Positions 35,395 to 44,850 are shown, counted from the stretch's first letter. The stretch: DNA of 64,000 bases from CAVTLG01 sp963735495 (GCA_963735495.1 CAVTLG010000014.1:1054001-1118000); one strand, 5' to 3'. Notes: a model not told the origin generated them from the sequence alone. Program-made: numbers and translations.

Positions 35395-36408
35395 CTACTG
35401 TTGCGCTGCTCGCGTCGAAGCCCGCACCATCAGTTCGGGCTGATACATAATCTGGCGCTGCTGGCGATCAGCGGTCTGATTGATCTCGTGCAAGAGTAAT
35501 TCAGCGGCGGTACGCCCAAGCTGATACTTTGGTTGACGAATCGAGGTCAGCGCGGGGGAGAGCATACTGGCGAACTCTACATCGTCGTATCCGACCAGGG
35601 CCATCTCTTCTGGAATGCGCACACCGCGCTGCCTCAGACCACGCATGATGCCTAGTGCGAGGAGATCGTTCGCGCAGAACGTTGCGGTCGGTTTGTGGGT
35701 ATGCGTCAGCAGCGTTTCGACACAGGCTTCACCTGCACTGGTATTTTGTGCAGTTACGAGTATCTCGACCATCACCTGATTTGGATCAAGGCCGGCCTCC
35801 CTGATGGCACGGCGCATCCCACTCCGCCGGTCGGCACATTGGCGTATGCTGAGTGGGCCACTGACAAATGCGATGCTGCGATGCCCCAGTTCCAATAAAT
35901 GGCGCGCGGCCATTTCACCTCCCAACGCGTCATCAATGGCGACGGAGCACAGATCACGTGTTTGACTGGGCCGATCCAGCAGCACCACGGCGATCTCCTG
36001 CTGGCGCAGACGCTGAAGATAACTGACATCGTTCTGTACAGGTGTAATCAGTACGCCCGCAGTGCGCTGCTCCTGGAGCATATGGAGGTAGCGACTCTCT
36101 TTCGCCTGAGAGACATCAGAGTTGCAGAGAATAACCACATACCCTGCCGCGTTGGCCGCATCCTCTACTCCACGAGCTACTTCGGTAAAAAACGGATTGG
36201 TCACGTCGAGCACAATCAGGCCGAGGTGATGGCTATGTCCGACCCGTAACTGATGGGCGGAGCCATTACGCACAAATCCCAACTGTTCAATGGCCGCCTG
36301 CACACGTTCACGTGTCGCTTGCGCCACTATGTCGGGACGATTCAGGACATTCGAAACCGTCCCCAGCGAAACACCAGCCTGCTCGGCCACTTCGCGAATA
36401 CTTGCCAT
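35395..36408 (-). CDS. LacI family transcriptional regulator
   Basis: The 337-residue repressor has the LacI DNA-binding head (IREVAEQAGVSLGTVSNVLN, then hinge NGSAHQLRVGHS) and a periplasmic-binding-protein-like sensor domain (LGLIVLDVTNPFF, SRRSGMRRAI-like loop, VGYDDVEFASMLSPALTSIRQP). The ATG at 36408 has AGGAG six bases upstream; a TTG lies two codons earlier. It is divergent from the rhamnose operon, and a matching palindromic operator lies at 37045-37058, so it is the probable rhamnose repressor. Sugar specificity is inferred from the neighbours only. Confidence 0.9.
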   Translation of the reverse strand: MASIREVAEQAGVSLGTVSNVLNRPDIVAQATRERVQAAIEQLGFVRNGSAHQLRVGHSHHLGLIVLDVTNPFFTEVARGVEDAANAAGYVVILCNSDVSQAKESRYLHMLQEQRTAGVLITPVQNDVSYLQRLRQQEIAVVLLDRPSQTRDLCSVAIDDALGGEMAARHLLELGHRSIAFVSGPLSIRQCADRRSGMRRAIREAGLDPNQVMVEILVTAQNTSAGEACVETLLTHTHKPTATFCANDLLALGIMRGLRQRGVRIPEEMALVGYDDVEFASMLSPALTSIRQPKYQLGRTAAELLLHEINQTADRQQRQIMYQPELMVRASTRAAQQ

Positions 36409-36501
36409 ATTCAACTCCTGATACTCCTTACTTTACCATGTCGCTTAGGCAACTGGCAAGAAGCGGTATGGTAGGTAAGCAAGACCTGCCGGACCATAGG
36501 C

Positions 36502-36888
36502 TTGCCACTTGATGAGTTGGTGATGAGTAGCACTCAACGACGTTCAGGAGGAGATTTTCTTGCTGGATCAGATTGTTTCTACACTGGCTTAAAGGATTTG
36601 CAATCGGCGGCACAAGAACTGCTGGAGGAAGACAAGTTTCCGGGCAGGCTTCCAGAGAAGGCTTTTGTGTTTTTTATGCATCAAGGATACCAATTTACCT
36701 TCTTTTATCTCGATGATGAAGCTGATCCCCCTGTGCATTGGTATCTAGAGGAGATTCCGGTAAAGACATCATTTTCTCAACTCTATCCTCATTTTAGCGA
36801 TTTTGTTCTGAAAGAGATGGAGGGGCACATAAAAATCAAGGCATCGCTCTTGAAAAAGGGGTCCTTCGAGGAAGCGGCCCCTGAGTAA
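36502..36888 (+). CDS. SMI1/KNR4 family protein
   Basis: The product of up to 128 residues has the SMI1/KNR4 pattern KAFVFFMHQGYQFTFFYL, an acidic loop with PPVHWYLEEIP, and a C-terminal FSDFVLKEME helix. Such proteins often act as immunity proteins of contact-dependent or polymorphic toxins. The N-terminus is unclear: TTG at 36502 or ATG at 36523, both with weak ribosome sites, and a strong AGGAGGAG at about 36547 that has no in-frame start after it. No toxin gene is adjacent. Confidence 0.65.
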   Translation: MPLDELVMSSTQRRSGGDFLAGSDCFYTGLKDLQSAAQELLEEDKFPGRLPEKAFVFFMHQGYQFTFFYLDDEADPPVHWYLEEIPVKTSFSQLYPHFSDFVLKEMEGHIKIKASLLKKGSFEEAAPE

Positions 36889-37007
36889 GAACCCGAAGAA
36901 CAACGCTGCGTGGTGCATCCACCAGATCATGATAAAATAGGAACAGCTTAGCCTTTGACTTTTGGGGCCACCATAGTCAAAGGCTGAATGAATAATCGCC
37001 ACAACTC

Positions 37008-37037
37008 TTGACTTCCTGAGCAGGTATATTTTATACT
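37008..37037 (+). promoter_or_regulatory. Predicted promoter upstream of rhamnose operon
   Basis: TTGACT (37008-37013) and TATACT (37032-37037) with 18-base spacing. It would start transcription at about 37044, at the edge of a LacI-type operator. Confidence 0.6.
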
Positions 37038-37044
37038 TCTCTTA

Positions 37045-37058
37045 TTGAAACGTTTCAA
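37045..37058. promoter_or_regulatory. LacI-family operator
   Basis: TTGAAACGTTTCAA is a perfect 14-base palindrome with the central CG typical of LacI-family sites. It covers the start point of the promoter just before it, so a bound repressor would block transcription. The LacI gene at 35395-36408 is the likely partner. Confidence 0.78.
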
Positions 37059-37085
37059 ATTGAACATTTTAGTAAGAGAAATGGC

Positions 37086-37253
37086 GTCGAAGATTTTTTG
37101 CGCTCTCTGGGATACATAGTTGTCAGTCCCGCTAGCCTGCGCCGTGAGGTACAGGTAAGCGTTATTTTGACCTATGAGATCGACGCTGCTAGCCGTTCCT
37201 CTTTGTGCTTAGAGAAGTTTTTTGTCTTGATGAAACCCTATGCTGGGAGGTGA
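37086..37253 (+). pseudogene. Possible remnant of a WYL-domain regulator
   Basis: An open frame of 55 codons without its own start reads VEDFLRSLGYIVVSPASLRREV, which resembles the C-terminal end of WYL/YafY-type regulators (a WLxSxG...V..P..LR pattern). The rest of such a gene is absent. It lies between the operator and the rhamnose isomerase. Function as protein is unlikely. Confidence 0.3.
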
Positions 37254-37414
37254 GTACGTCAAGAACCCCTGGCTGATCTCAGTCTTGCCGAAAAAGGAGC
37301 GTTCTTCATCGACCGAGAATGTTTTACCCGTACACGGTATTCTTGTACGGAACCCAGCCATTCAGTTGTCACTGTCCATGAGGCGAACTGTCTCTCTCTG
37401 GCAACCATCTTAAA

Positions 37415-37461
37415 CAGTCAGAAACGCTCCTGGCGTAGCTAGCCTTCGGCTCATCTGACTG
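37415..37461. repeat. 47-base hairpin repeat, copy 2
   Basis: CAGTCAGA and TCTGACTG close a stem of the same length and with the same inner CTAGCCTTCGGCTCAT motif as the copy at 13699-13745, in reverse orientation. Confidence 0.65.
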
Positions 37462-37569
37462 AGAGGAGTGAACCAGAGTGCCTAAGCCTCATATGTACAG
37501 AGTATAGCAAAATGCGCGCATGGATGCAAAAGAAAGAGAAAGAGGTCCTATTGACAATAACGGAAGATA

Positions 37570-37616
37570 CTGCCTGCGGGCAGTCTTTCTTTCCTCCCCG
37601 GTCTGAAGACACGGGG
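37570..37616 (+). terminator. Double hairpin before rhamnose isomerase
   Basis: CTGCC-TGCG-GGCAG followed by TCTTTCTTT resembles a terminator, and CCCCG-(11 bases)-CGGGG follows at 37596-37616. The second resembles hairpins at IS200/IS605 ends. They lie in the leader between the LacI promoter and the isomerase and could attenuate the operon. Confidence 0.35.
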
Positions 37617-37635
37617 CTTCCAGAAAGGAACGTCT

Positions 37636-38850
37636 GTGAATGAACACGAAGGCCGCTTGCAAGAGCGAGGTCTTAACAGCGATAACCTGATTGGAGCTAT
37701 TCAGCGCTTCAAGATAGAGACTCCCTCGTGGGGGTATGGCAACTCCGGGACGCGTTTCAAAGTCTTTCCCTGGCCTGGCGCAGCGCGCAATCTGCACGAA
37801 AAGTTGGCAGACGCAGCTATGGTGCAGAAAGTCACCGGCAGTTGTCCAAACGTTGCCATTCACATTCCCTGGGATCGTGTGGATGACTGGCTGGAAGTGA
37901 AAGAGTACGCCGCGCAGCTCGGTCTGCGCCTGGGTGCTGTTAATCCCAATCTGTTCCAGGACAACGAGTATCGTTTTGGCAGTCTCTGCCATTTCGACCA
38001 GGCCGTGCGGCAGCGAGCAATCGCGCATGTGCTCGAATGCATCCAGATTGCGCAAACCATCGATGCGCATCTCATCAGTCTATGGTTGGCTGACGGCACC
38101 AATTATCCCGGTCAGGATGATCTGCGTCGTCGCCGCCAGCGCCTGTTGGAATCTTTACAGATCATCTATGCTGCCTTGCCTGCTCACATGCGCCTCCTGA
38201 TCGAGTACAAATTTTTCGAACCGTCCTTTTACTCCACCGATTTGCCGGACTGGGGAACCTCGCTGCTGATGGCCCAAAAGCTGGGTCCCCAGGCCGAGGT
38301 GTTGGTAGATACCGGCCATCATGCTCAGGGGACCAATATCGCGCAGATTGTTGCACAGTTGCTTGATGAAGACCGGCTCGGCGGTTTCCACTTCAACGAC
38401 CGTAAATATGCCGACGATGATCTGATTGTTGGCTCGCTCAATCCCTTTGAACTCTTCTGCATCTTCAACGAGATCATCGGAGCGGGCGATGAAGGCAACG
38501 CCAACGTTGCGCGCGTTGCGTACATGATCGATCAATCGCACAATATCGAGCCGAAGATCGAGGCGATGCTTCAGAGCGTCATCAACGTCCAGACGGCCTA
38601 CGCGAAAGCGCTGCTGGTGGATCGCGTTGTATTACGTGAGGCTCAGGAGCGTGGCGATGTGCTGAGGGCGTATCGCGTACTCCAGGCTGCCTATGAGACC
38701 GATGTACGTCCGTTGCTCGTCGAGGCCCGTGTCCGACAGGGACTTGATCCCGATCCTATCGCAGCGTTCCGTGCCAGTGGCTATGCCGAGCGCGTCGCAC
38801 GTGAGCGGACCGCCAACGCAACATCCAGCGGCGGCTATCCCGGCGCATAG
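37636..38850 (+). CDS. rhaI: L-rhamnose isomerase (RhaI type)
   Basis: This 404-residue TIM-barrel isomerase converts L-rhamnose to L-rhamnulose. The RhaI (TIGR02635, Pseudomonas/Gram-positive) type is shown by PSWGYGNSGTRFKVFPWPGAA near residue 30, AIHIPWDRVDDW, LIEYKFFEPSFY with the metal-binding glutamate, LVDTGHHAQGTNIAQIV, and GGFHFNDRKYADDDL. It is unlike E. coli RhaA. Start GTG 37636 has AGGA eight bases upstream. It is first of three rhamnose genes in a row. Confidence 0.9.
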   Translation: MNEHEGRLQERGLNSDNLIGAIQRFKIETPSWGYGNSGTRFKVFPWPGAARNLHEKLADAAMVQKVTGSCPNVAIHIPWDRVDDWLEVKEYAAQLGLRLGAVNPNLFQDNEYRFGSLCHFDQAVRQRAIAHVLECIQIAQTIDAHLISLWLADGTNYPGQDDLRRRRQRLLESLQIIYAALPAHMRLLIEYKFFEPSFYSTDLPDWGTSLLMAQKLGPQAEVLVDTGHHAQGTNIAQIVAQLLDEDRLGGFHFNDRKYADDDLIVGSLNPFELFCIFNEIIGAGDEGNANVARVAYMIDQSHNIEPKIEAMLQSVINVQTAYAKALLVDRVVLREAQERGDVLRAYRVLQAAYETDVRPLLVEARVRQGLDPDPIAAFRASGYAERVARERTANATSSGGYPGA

Positions 38851-38922
38851 CCGGGGCTTTCCGCTGTCGTTTCCGGTAGAGAAGACCACATTCATGCTTT
38901 CTGCAATAAAGGATGCACTGTT

Positions 38923-41013
38923 ATGACCTATATCTCCTCGGTAACAACACTGACGTCGCTCGTTGCGCGTTCGCGCAAGCTGGGGGCCAACCGCTCGATC
39001 TGCAACTGGGGTGGAGGCAACACCTCCGCCAAGGCCGACGAGCTGGATTTCCGTGGTCGTTCTGTACGTGTACTGTGGGTCAAAGGCTCCGGCTCGGATC
39101 TGGCCAGTTGTACGGAAACCTCGTTTACCGGGCTGTTGCTCGATCATCTGCTACCTCTGCTCGAACGCGAGCGGATGAGCGATAGCGAGATGGTTGACTA
39201 TCTCGCGCATTGTTTCCTTGAACCGGGGCGTCCGCGTCCCTCCATCGAGACGCTCTTGCACGGGTTTCTGCCGTTTGCTCATATTGACCATACTCATGCT
39301 GATGCGGCGAACTACTTTGCCTGTGCCGCTGATGGCGAACAATTAGCGCGTGACTGCTTCGGCAATGATCTGATCTGGATTCCTTACCGCCGTCCCGGTT
39401 TCGGGCTGGCGCGCGAGGTCGCGTTGGCGGTACGCGCCAAACCGCAGGCGAAGCTCGTTATTTTGGCTAAACACGGACTCATTACCTGGGGTGAAACCGA
39501 CGAAGACTGCTATGCTGCGACGCTTGCGACCATTGCTCGTGCTCGTGACTTTGTGGAGGCGCGTATCGCGCAGTCTGACAGGACAGTTTTTGGTGGTCCT
39601 CTTATTGCCTCCCTCTCGTCTGAAGAACGGCGTCAGGTTGCCGCCCAGGTGGCACCTCTGTTGCGTGGGCTGCTGTCGGCTGAAAAGCACCAGGTTCTGC
39701 GTTTTGCAGACGACGAGGATGTGTTGACCTTCGCAAGCAGCCAGGATGCGTCGCGCCTAACGCAGGTTGGCGCGGCCTGTCCCGATCATCTCGTTCATAC
39801 CAAGCCCTGGCCCTTGCTGGTCGCGTGGACGCCAGACCAGGGTATGGAGGCTCTGGCAGAAGCCTTACGCACAGGTGTGGCGTCCTCTGTAGCGCACTAT
39901 CGTCACTATCTGGAAGCAAACACACAGCAGGATCTCGATCCTGATGCCACCGCCCCGGTCTATCGCGCAGTGGACGCAGCGAGTGATCCCCACCCGCGTG
40001 TGATACTGGTGCCTGGGGTGGGGATGTTCACAAGCGGGAAGGATGCGGTGATGGCCGATGTCTCGGCTCAACTCTTTCATCGTGCTATTGCGGTCATGCG
40101 TGGAGCAGAGGCCTGTGGTGGGTTTCTCTCGCTCTCAGCAGCGGAGAGCTACGCGGTCGAATACTGGCCTCTGGAGCAATATAAGCTCAAGCTGGCCCCG
40201 CCCGAGCGCGAATTTGCCCGGCATGTGGTTCTGGTCACGGGTGCGGCTGGCGGTATTGGCTCGGCTATCTGCCGCCGCGTGGCGCAAGATGGCGCGCATA
40301 TTATTGCTACTGATATCGACCTCGCCGGGGCGGAACAAGTGGCCGTGTATCTCAACCAACAATATGGGGATGGACGTGCTGTCGCAGTAAAAATGGATGT
40401 CACCGACGAGGAGAGCGTACGTGCGGCTTTTGCGCAGGCAACGCTCGCTTTTGGCGGCGTGGACATCCTTGTCAATAATGCGGGATTGGCCTCCAGCGCA
40501 CCAATTACACAGACGAGTATGGCCGAGTGGAATAAGAACTGGCATGTGTTGGCCACTGGCTATTTCCTGGTTGCACGGGAAGGTTTCCGGCTCTTGCAGC
40601 AGCAAGGGCGCGGAGGGAATCTCGTCTTTGTGGCTAGCAAGAACGCGTTGGTTGCGGGCAAGAACGTTGCGGCGTACTCAACGGCCAAGGCCGCCGAAGC
40701 GCATCTAGCGCGCTGCCTGGCAGAAGAGGGTGGGCAGTTTGGCATTCGAGTCAATACCGTCAATCCTGACGCCGTACTGAGCGGGTCACGTATCTGGGAT
40801 AGTGCCTGGCGGCAAGAGCGCGCTGCCACCTATGGGGTGGCACCCGATCAATTGGAAGAAGTGTATCGCAAACGCACGACGCTGGGAGTCAACATCTTGC
40901 CAGAGGATATCGCTGAGGCGGTGGCCTTCTTCGCCTCGCCGCTTCGCTCTACCAAGAGCACTGGCAACATCCTCAACGTGGATGGAGGCGTCGCGGCGGC
41001 GTATCCGCGCTAA
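38923..41013 (+). CDS. Bifunctional rhamnulose-1-phosphate aldolase/lactaldehyde dehydrogenase
   Basis: The 696-residue fusion joins two steps. Residues 1 to about 410 form a class II aldolase: NLxxGGGNTSAK-like NWGGGNTSAKAD at the start and LPFAHIDHTHADA with zinc-binding histidines, then AKHGLITWG. Residues from about 425 form a short-chain dehydrogenase: VVLVTGAAGGIGSAICRR, DILVNNAGLASS and AYSTAKAAEAHL. The aldolase splits rhamnulose 1-phosphate to dihydroxyacetone phosphate and lactaldehyde, and the dehydrogenase oxidises or reduces the aldehyde. This matches TIGR02632 and the RhaEW protein of Bacillus. Confidence 0.92.
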   Translation: MTYISSVTTLTSLVARSRKLGANRSICNWGGGNTSAKADELDFRGRSVRVLWVKGSGSDLASCTETSFTGLLLDHLLPLLERERMSDSEMVDYLAHCFLEPGRPRPSIETLLHGFLPFAHIDHTHADAANYFACAADGEQLARDCFGNDLIWIPYRRPGFGLAREVALAVRAKPQAKLVILAKHGLITWGETDEDCYAATLATIARARDFVEARIAQSDRTVFGGPLIASLSSEERRQVAAQVAPLLRGLLSAEKHQVLRFADDEDVLTFASSQDASRLTQVGAACPDHLVHTKPWPLLVAWTPDQGMEALAEALRTGVASSVAHYRHYLEANTQQDLDPDATAPVYRAVDAASDPHPRVILVPGVGMFTSGKDAVMADVSAQLFHRAIAVMRGAEACGGFLSLSAAESYAVEYWPLEQYKLKLAPPEREFARHVVLVTGAAGGIGSAICRRVAQDGAHIIATDIDLAGAEQVAVYLNQQYGDGRAVAVKMDVTDEESVRAAFAQATLAFGGVDILVNNAGLASSAPITQTSMAEWNKNWHVLATGYFLVAREGFRLLQQQGRGGNLVFVASKNALVAGKNVAAYSTAKAAEAHLARCLAEEGGQFGIRVNTVNPDAVLSGSRIWDSAWRQERAATYGVAPDQLEEVYRKRTTLGVNILPEDIAEAVAFFASPLRSTKSTGNILNVDGGVAAAYPR

Positions 41014-41042
41014 ACAAGATGCAGAGCAGAGAGGGAACTGAG

Positions 41043-42527
41043 ATGGCAACACGCAATGTCGCAGCCGTCGACCTGGGGGCCGAGAGTGGACGGGTGATGC
41101 TGGCCCGCTTCGATGGGCGACAATTGAGCCTGCAAGAGGTGTATCGTTTTCCCAATCGGATGGTCATGCTACGGGGACACCGCTTCTGGAATATCCTGGC
41201 GCTGTGGGACGAAACGCTGACCGGTCTGCGTAAAGCGCATCAGTTGGCGGGCACCCTGGATAGCATCGGTGTTGATAGCTGGGCGGTCGATTATGGTCTG
41301 GTGGACGTGCATGGCTTCCTGCAAGGCAATACTTTCCAGTATCGTGATCATCGCACCGATGGTGTGATGGAGCAGGTACTGACGCGTGTGCCGCGCGCTA
41401 TGCTGTACGAGCGCACGGGCATTCAGTTTCTGCCCTTTAATACGCTTTTCCAGCTCTACGCGCACGAACAACAGCAGCCAGGAGTACTCGCTCATGCCCA
41501 TCGGCTGCAACTGATTCCTGATCTCTTGCACAACTGGCTATGTGGAGAGTTCACCTCTGAGCGTACCAACGCGACGACGACGCAGTGCTGGGACCCTATA
41601 GCGGGAGCGTGGGCGTATGATCTGCTCACCCAACTGGCTATCCCCACGGCAATGTTCCCCCCGGTCGTTGAGGCGGGCACAGTGCTGGGCAAGATCTTAC
41701 CGGAATGGCGCGGTGATCTTGGAACTGCGCGCATTGTTGCACCTGCAACTCATGATACAGGCTCAGCGATAGCAGCTACGCCCGTATCGCTATCGGGCGG
41801 CTGGGGCTATATCAGTTCTGGGACCTGGTCGCTGGTGGGTGTTGAATGTCTACAGCCTATTATGACAGCGGAGGCGCTGGCTGCAAATTTCACGAATGAG
41901 GGTGGGATCTTTGGTACGACCCGCTTCTTGAAAAATGTGATGGGACTCTGGTTGTTGCAGGAATGCCAGCGTTGTTGGGCCAATGATGAGCGGAGCATAG
42001 ACTATAGCACCTTATTAGCAGATGTGGATGAGGTCCCGTCTTTCGTTGCCTTGCTTGACCCAGATGATGCGCGCTTCCTGGCACCGCAAGATATGCCAGC
42101 CGCGATAAACAGCTATCTGGAGGAACATGGGCAAATGCCCCTCCAGGCACCTGCGGCCTTTGCGCGAGGTATCATGGAGAGCCTGGTCCTGCGCTACTGC
42201 GAGGTGTTCCGTCAGGCAAGCAGACTGACCGGTACTGCTGTCGAGAGTGTTTATGTCCTGGGAGGAGGTGCACGCAATACTCGCCTCAACCAGTGGCTGG
42301 CCGATGCTCTTGATGTGCCGGTGCTGGCGGGACCGTTCGAGGCAACGGCACGGGGAAACGCACTCATGCAATTAGTCGGTCTGGGAGAACTGCATACGCA
42401 GGCAGAAGTCCGTGCCATCGCACAGAACACACCAACGCAGGTCTACACGCCGCGTAGCGCACAGCGCGAGGTCTGGGCGGAGGCCGCGCAACGTTTCAGT
42501 GCCCTGGTCTCAACGCGTGTGCGTTGA
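41043..42527 (+). CDS. rhaB: Rhamnulokinase (FGGY family)
   Basis: It phosphorylates L-rhamnulose at O1 with ATP. The start AAVDLGAESGRVMLARFDG is the FGGY phosphate-binding strand, IGVDSWAVDYGLVD the sugar-binding strand, APATHDTGSAIAATP the second phosphate motif and VYVLGGGARNTRLNQWLAD the adenosine motif. The ATG at 41043 has GAGAGGG upstream and gives 494 residues; the ATG at 41019 has no ribosome site. Last gene of the rhamnose operon, 29 bases after the aldolase fusion. Confidence 0.93.
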   Translation: MATRNVAAVDLGAESGRVMLARFDGRQLSLQEVYRFPNRMVMLRGHRFWNILALWDETLTGLRKAHQLAGTLDSIGVDSWAVDYGLVDVHGFLQGNTFQYRDHRTDGVMEQVLTRVPRAMLYERTGIQFLPFNTLFQLYAHEQQQPGVLAHAHRLQLIPDLLHNWLCGEFTSERTNATTTQCWDPIAGAWAYDLLTQLAIPTAMFPPVVEAGTVLGKILPEWRGDLGTARIVAPATHDTGSAIAATPVSLSGGWGYISSGTWSLVGVECLQPIMTAEALAANFTNEGGIFGTTRFLKNVMGLWLLQECQRCWANDERSIDYSTLLADVDEVPSFVALLDPDDARFLAPQDMPAAINSYLEEHGQMPLQAPAAFARGIMESLVLRYCEVFRQASRLTGTAVESVYVLGGGARNTRLNQWLADALDVPVLAGPFEATARGNALMQLVGLGELHTQAEVRAIAQNTPTQVYTPRSAQREVWAEAAQRFSALVSTRVR

Positions 42528-42945
42528 AAAGATCAGCCGGTGCACTTTGCACTTTTTATCGCATGTGTCAGCTTTGTGACTTTTCTCGTTGGCAGGGTGC
42601 ACTGCTGTTTTTTTGTAATGGCTACGCTATTGCGTAGCGCCTTGATTCGTATGCGCTTCTTCCTCATCATTGATATTTCTTGCTAATTGCACTCTTGAAA
42701 ACAAGAGTCATGATTTCTCCACAAGAATGAGTATTTACATCCAATGTAATTTCTTGTATTTTATTGACGTGTTTTATGGCTGCAAGTACGCTACATCTGT
42801 CTATAAAGCATAAGAAACAGGCCAGGTGAGGGCGTGCCTGTTTTCCATATTTTTATAAAGGGCGCTACTATTTCCTTCGTTCGTACGCGCATGTTTTCTG
42901 TCATGCCTGTTGTACGAAGTGTTGTGTTCATTAAGGTAGATATTC
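42528..42945. other. Intergenic region before polysaccharide cluster
   Basis: About 420 bases without a gene. It contains a hairpin GCTACGC-TATT-GCGTAGC (42621-42638), a possible promoter TTGACG at about 42764, and a terminator-like hairpin at 42815-42844. Confidence 0.5.
42815..42844 (+). terminator. Terminator-like hairpin
   Basis: AAACAGGC pairs with GCCTGTTTT around a 13-base loop and ends in a short T-run. Confidence 0.55.
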
Positions 42946-43734
42946 GTGGAATATAAAGAGTGGAACATAAATAATCGTTACGATGTCGGCGTGGTTGAAC
43001 GTCAACGCTATCCAGACGTCAGTGTCGTGATACCCGCTCGCAACGAGGCCGCAAATCTCTCTCACGTCTTACCATACATCCCAGCGCTTGTCAGCGAGGT
43101 GGTGTTAGTTGATGGTCACTCAAGCGATGACACCATTGCTGTGGCGCAACAACTCTGCCCGTCAATTCGCGTGGTCAAGCAGACCGGGTGTGGCAAAGGC
43201 GACGCCTTGCGCTGTGGTTTTGCGGCTTGCACTGGTGATATTATCGTGATGCTGGACGCTGATGGCTCTGCTGACCCCCATGAGATCCCGCGTTTTGTGG
43301 AAGCACTGATGAAAGGCTATGACTTCGCGAAGGGTTCTCGTTTTATCAATGGGGGTGGCAGTCAGGATATCACGTTCCTGCGTCGTCTTGGCAACCGCGT
43401 CCTGAGTCGCTTTGTCAATCTCCTGTTCTGGACGCAGTACAGCGATCTCTGCTATGGTTACAATGCCTTCTGGCGACGTTGTCTTGAGCATATAGCCGTT
43501 GATTGTGACGGATTTGAGGTAGAGACACTGATCAATCTGCGCATGCATAAAGCCCATCTCCAGGTGATTGAAATTCCCAGTTTTGAACATCCGCGTATTT
43601 ATGGTGAGAGCAATCTGCATACTTTTCGTGATGGCTGGCGTGTCTTACAAACCATCTTGAAGGAGCGCAGGAGCGGCCTATTTGCTTCCCCACCATCCTA
43701 TCGCTTCCATACCTCTATCATCCCGCCAGACTAG
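42946..43734 (+). CDS. Family 2 glycosyltransferase (dolichyl-phosphate-sugar-synthase-like)
   Basis: The 262-residue GT-A enzyme has DVSVVIPARNEAANL, VLVDGHSSDDT, CGKGDALRCGF and the metal-binding IIVMLDADGSADPHEI, then DFAKGSRFI and a C-terminal HPRIYGESNLHTFRDG. This is the pattern of polyprenyl-phosphate glucose or mannose transferases, but without C-terminal membrane helices. GTG start with AAGG upstream. First of the exopolysaccharide genes. Confidence 0.88.
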   Translation: MEYKEWNINNRYDVGVVERQRYPDVSVVIPARNEAANLSHVLPYIPALVSEVVLVDGHSSDDTIAVAQQLCPSIRVVKQTGCGKGDALRCGFAACTGDIIVMLDADGSADPHEIPRFVEALMKGYDFAKGSRFINGGGSQDITFLRRLGNRVLSRFVNLLFWTQYSDLCYGYNAFWRRCLEHIAVDCDGFEVETLINLRMHKAHLQVIEIPSFEHPRIYGESNLHTFRDGWRVLQTILKERRSGLFASPPSYRFHTSIIPPD

Positions 43735-43819
43735 CACGTATGCCCTCAAGGGAGCGTAGCTGCGCTGCTAGTCAATCAACAACAATCAAGTGTCTCTTTT
43801 GCAAGAGGGGTGGTAAGAA

Positions 43820-44827
43820 GTGGTAAGTGATATTTCCGTCATTATTTGTACGCACACTGAGGAGCGCTGGCATCTGCTTGTAGAAGCTGTTGCCTCGGTC
43901 AAACAACAAACACAGGCGCCCAGAGAAATTATTGTGGTTATTGATCATAACGAGTCGTTGTGGCAACGTGCACAGGCATGTCTTCCAGGTGTCACTGTCG
44001 TCGAGAACACGGATGTGCATGGACTATCGGGGGCGCGTAACAGTGGCATCGCTGTGGCTCAAGGCCAGATCCTGGCCTTTCTCGACGATGATGCGGTGGC
44101 GACACCAGATTGGTTAGCGCTCTTGAGCCAGTGTTATGTTGAGCCGCGTGTGCTTGGCTCTGGTGGTGCTATTATCCCGCACTGGGAGCAAGAAAAGCCG
44201 TCCTGGTTCCCAGAAGAATTCTGCTGGGTGGTTGGCTGCACCTATCGAGGCATGCCGTGCACCGATGCCGTCTTGCGTAATCTGATCGGGGCGAATATGT
44301 CCCTGCGGCGCGCAGTCTTTGACGCTGTGGGAGGCTTCCGTAGTGATATTGGGCGCATTGGTTCTCGTCCGGTTGGTTGTGAGGAAACTGAACTGTGCAT
44401 TCGTGCGCGTCAGCACTGGCAGCAGGGTTGCTTCTGCTATCAACCTGCTGCCGTAGTTTTTCATCATGTCTCGCTAGTACGTGTTTCCTGGCGCTATTTT
44501 TGCGCGCGTTGCTATGCAGAGGGATTATCAAAAGCCCTGGTAACGTCTAGTGTTGGCTTGCGGGATGGCCTTGCTTCAGAACACTTCTATGTCTTGCATG
44601 TGCTACCCGTGGCTATTTTACGTGGCCTTGGCGATACCTTATGGCGTCATGATTTCTCGGGATTGGCGCGGGCGGGTGCTATTCTCGTGGGATTGGCGCT
44701 AACCAGTATGGGCTACCTTGTTAGTCGTTTCTCCTGGAAGAGCAGGCAATTACACCGAGGTCGCACTGTGGGAGATATTGCTCATAGACAGGCTGCATTA
44801 TCGTCGCCTATCCATGCTCACACTTGA
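43820..44827 (+). CDS. Family 2 glycosyltransferase
   Basis: This 335-residue GT-A enzyme reads ISVIICTHTEERWHLL, GLSGARNSGIAVAQ and ILAFLDDDAVATPDWL with the DxD metal site, then GANMSLRRAVFDAVGGF and GCEETELCIRARQHW with the catalytic-base region. A hydrophobic region at about residues 260-310 suggests membrane association. Start is GTG 43820. Its stop codon lies inside a strong hairpin. Confidence 0.9.
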   Translation: MVSDISVIICTHTEERWHLLVEAVASVKQQTQAPREIIVVIDHNESLWQRAQACLPGVTVVENTDVHGLSGARNSGIAVAQGQILAFLDDDAVATPDWLALLSQCYVEPRVLGSGGAIIPHWEQEKPSWFPEEFCWVVGCTYRGMPCTDAVLRNLIGANMSLRRAVFDAVGGFRSDIGRIGSRPVGCEETELCIRARQHWQQGCFCYQPAAVVFHHVSLVRVSWRYFCARCYAEGLSKALVTSSVGLRDGLASEHFYVLHVLPVAILRGLGDTLWRHDFSGLARAGAILVGLALTSMGYLVSRFSWKSRQLHRGRTVGDIAHRQAALSSPIHAHT

Positions 44828-44850
44828 AGGTATTACTTCAAGTGTGAGCA
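44815..44850 (+). terminator. 15-bp perfect hairpin overlapping the stop codon
   Basis: TGCTCACACTTGAAG and its complement flank the loop GTATTA; ATGATCATTTTATTT follows. The stem includes the TGA stop of the upstream glycosyltransferase, so termination is tied to the end of translation. Confidence 0.7.
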
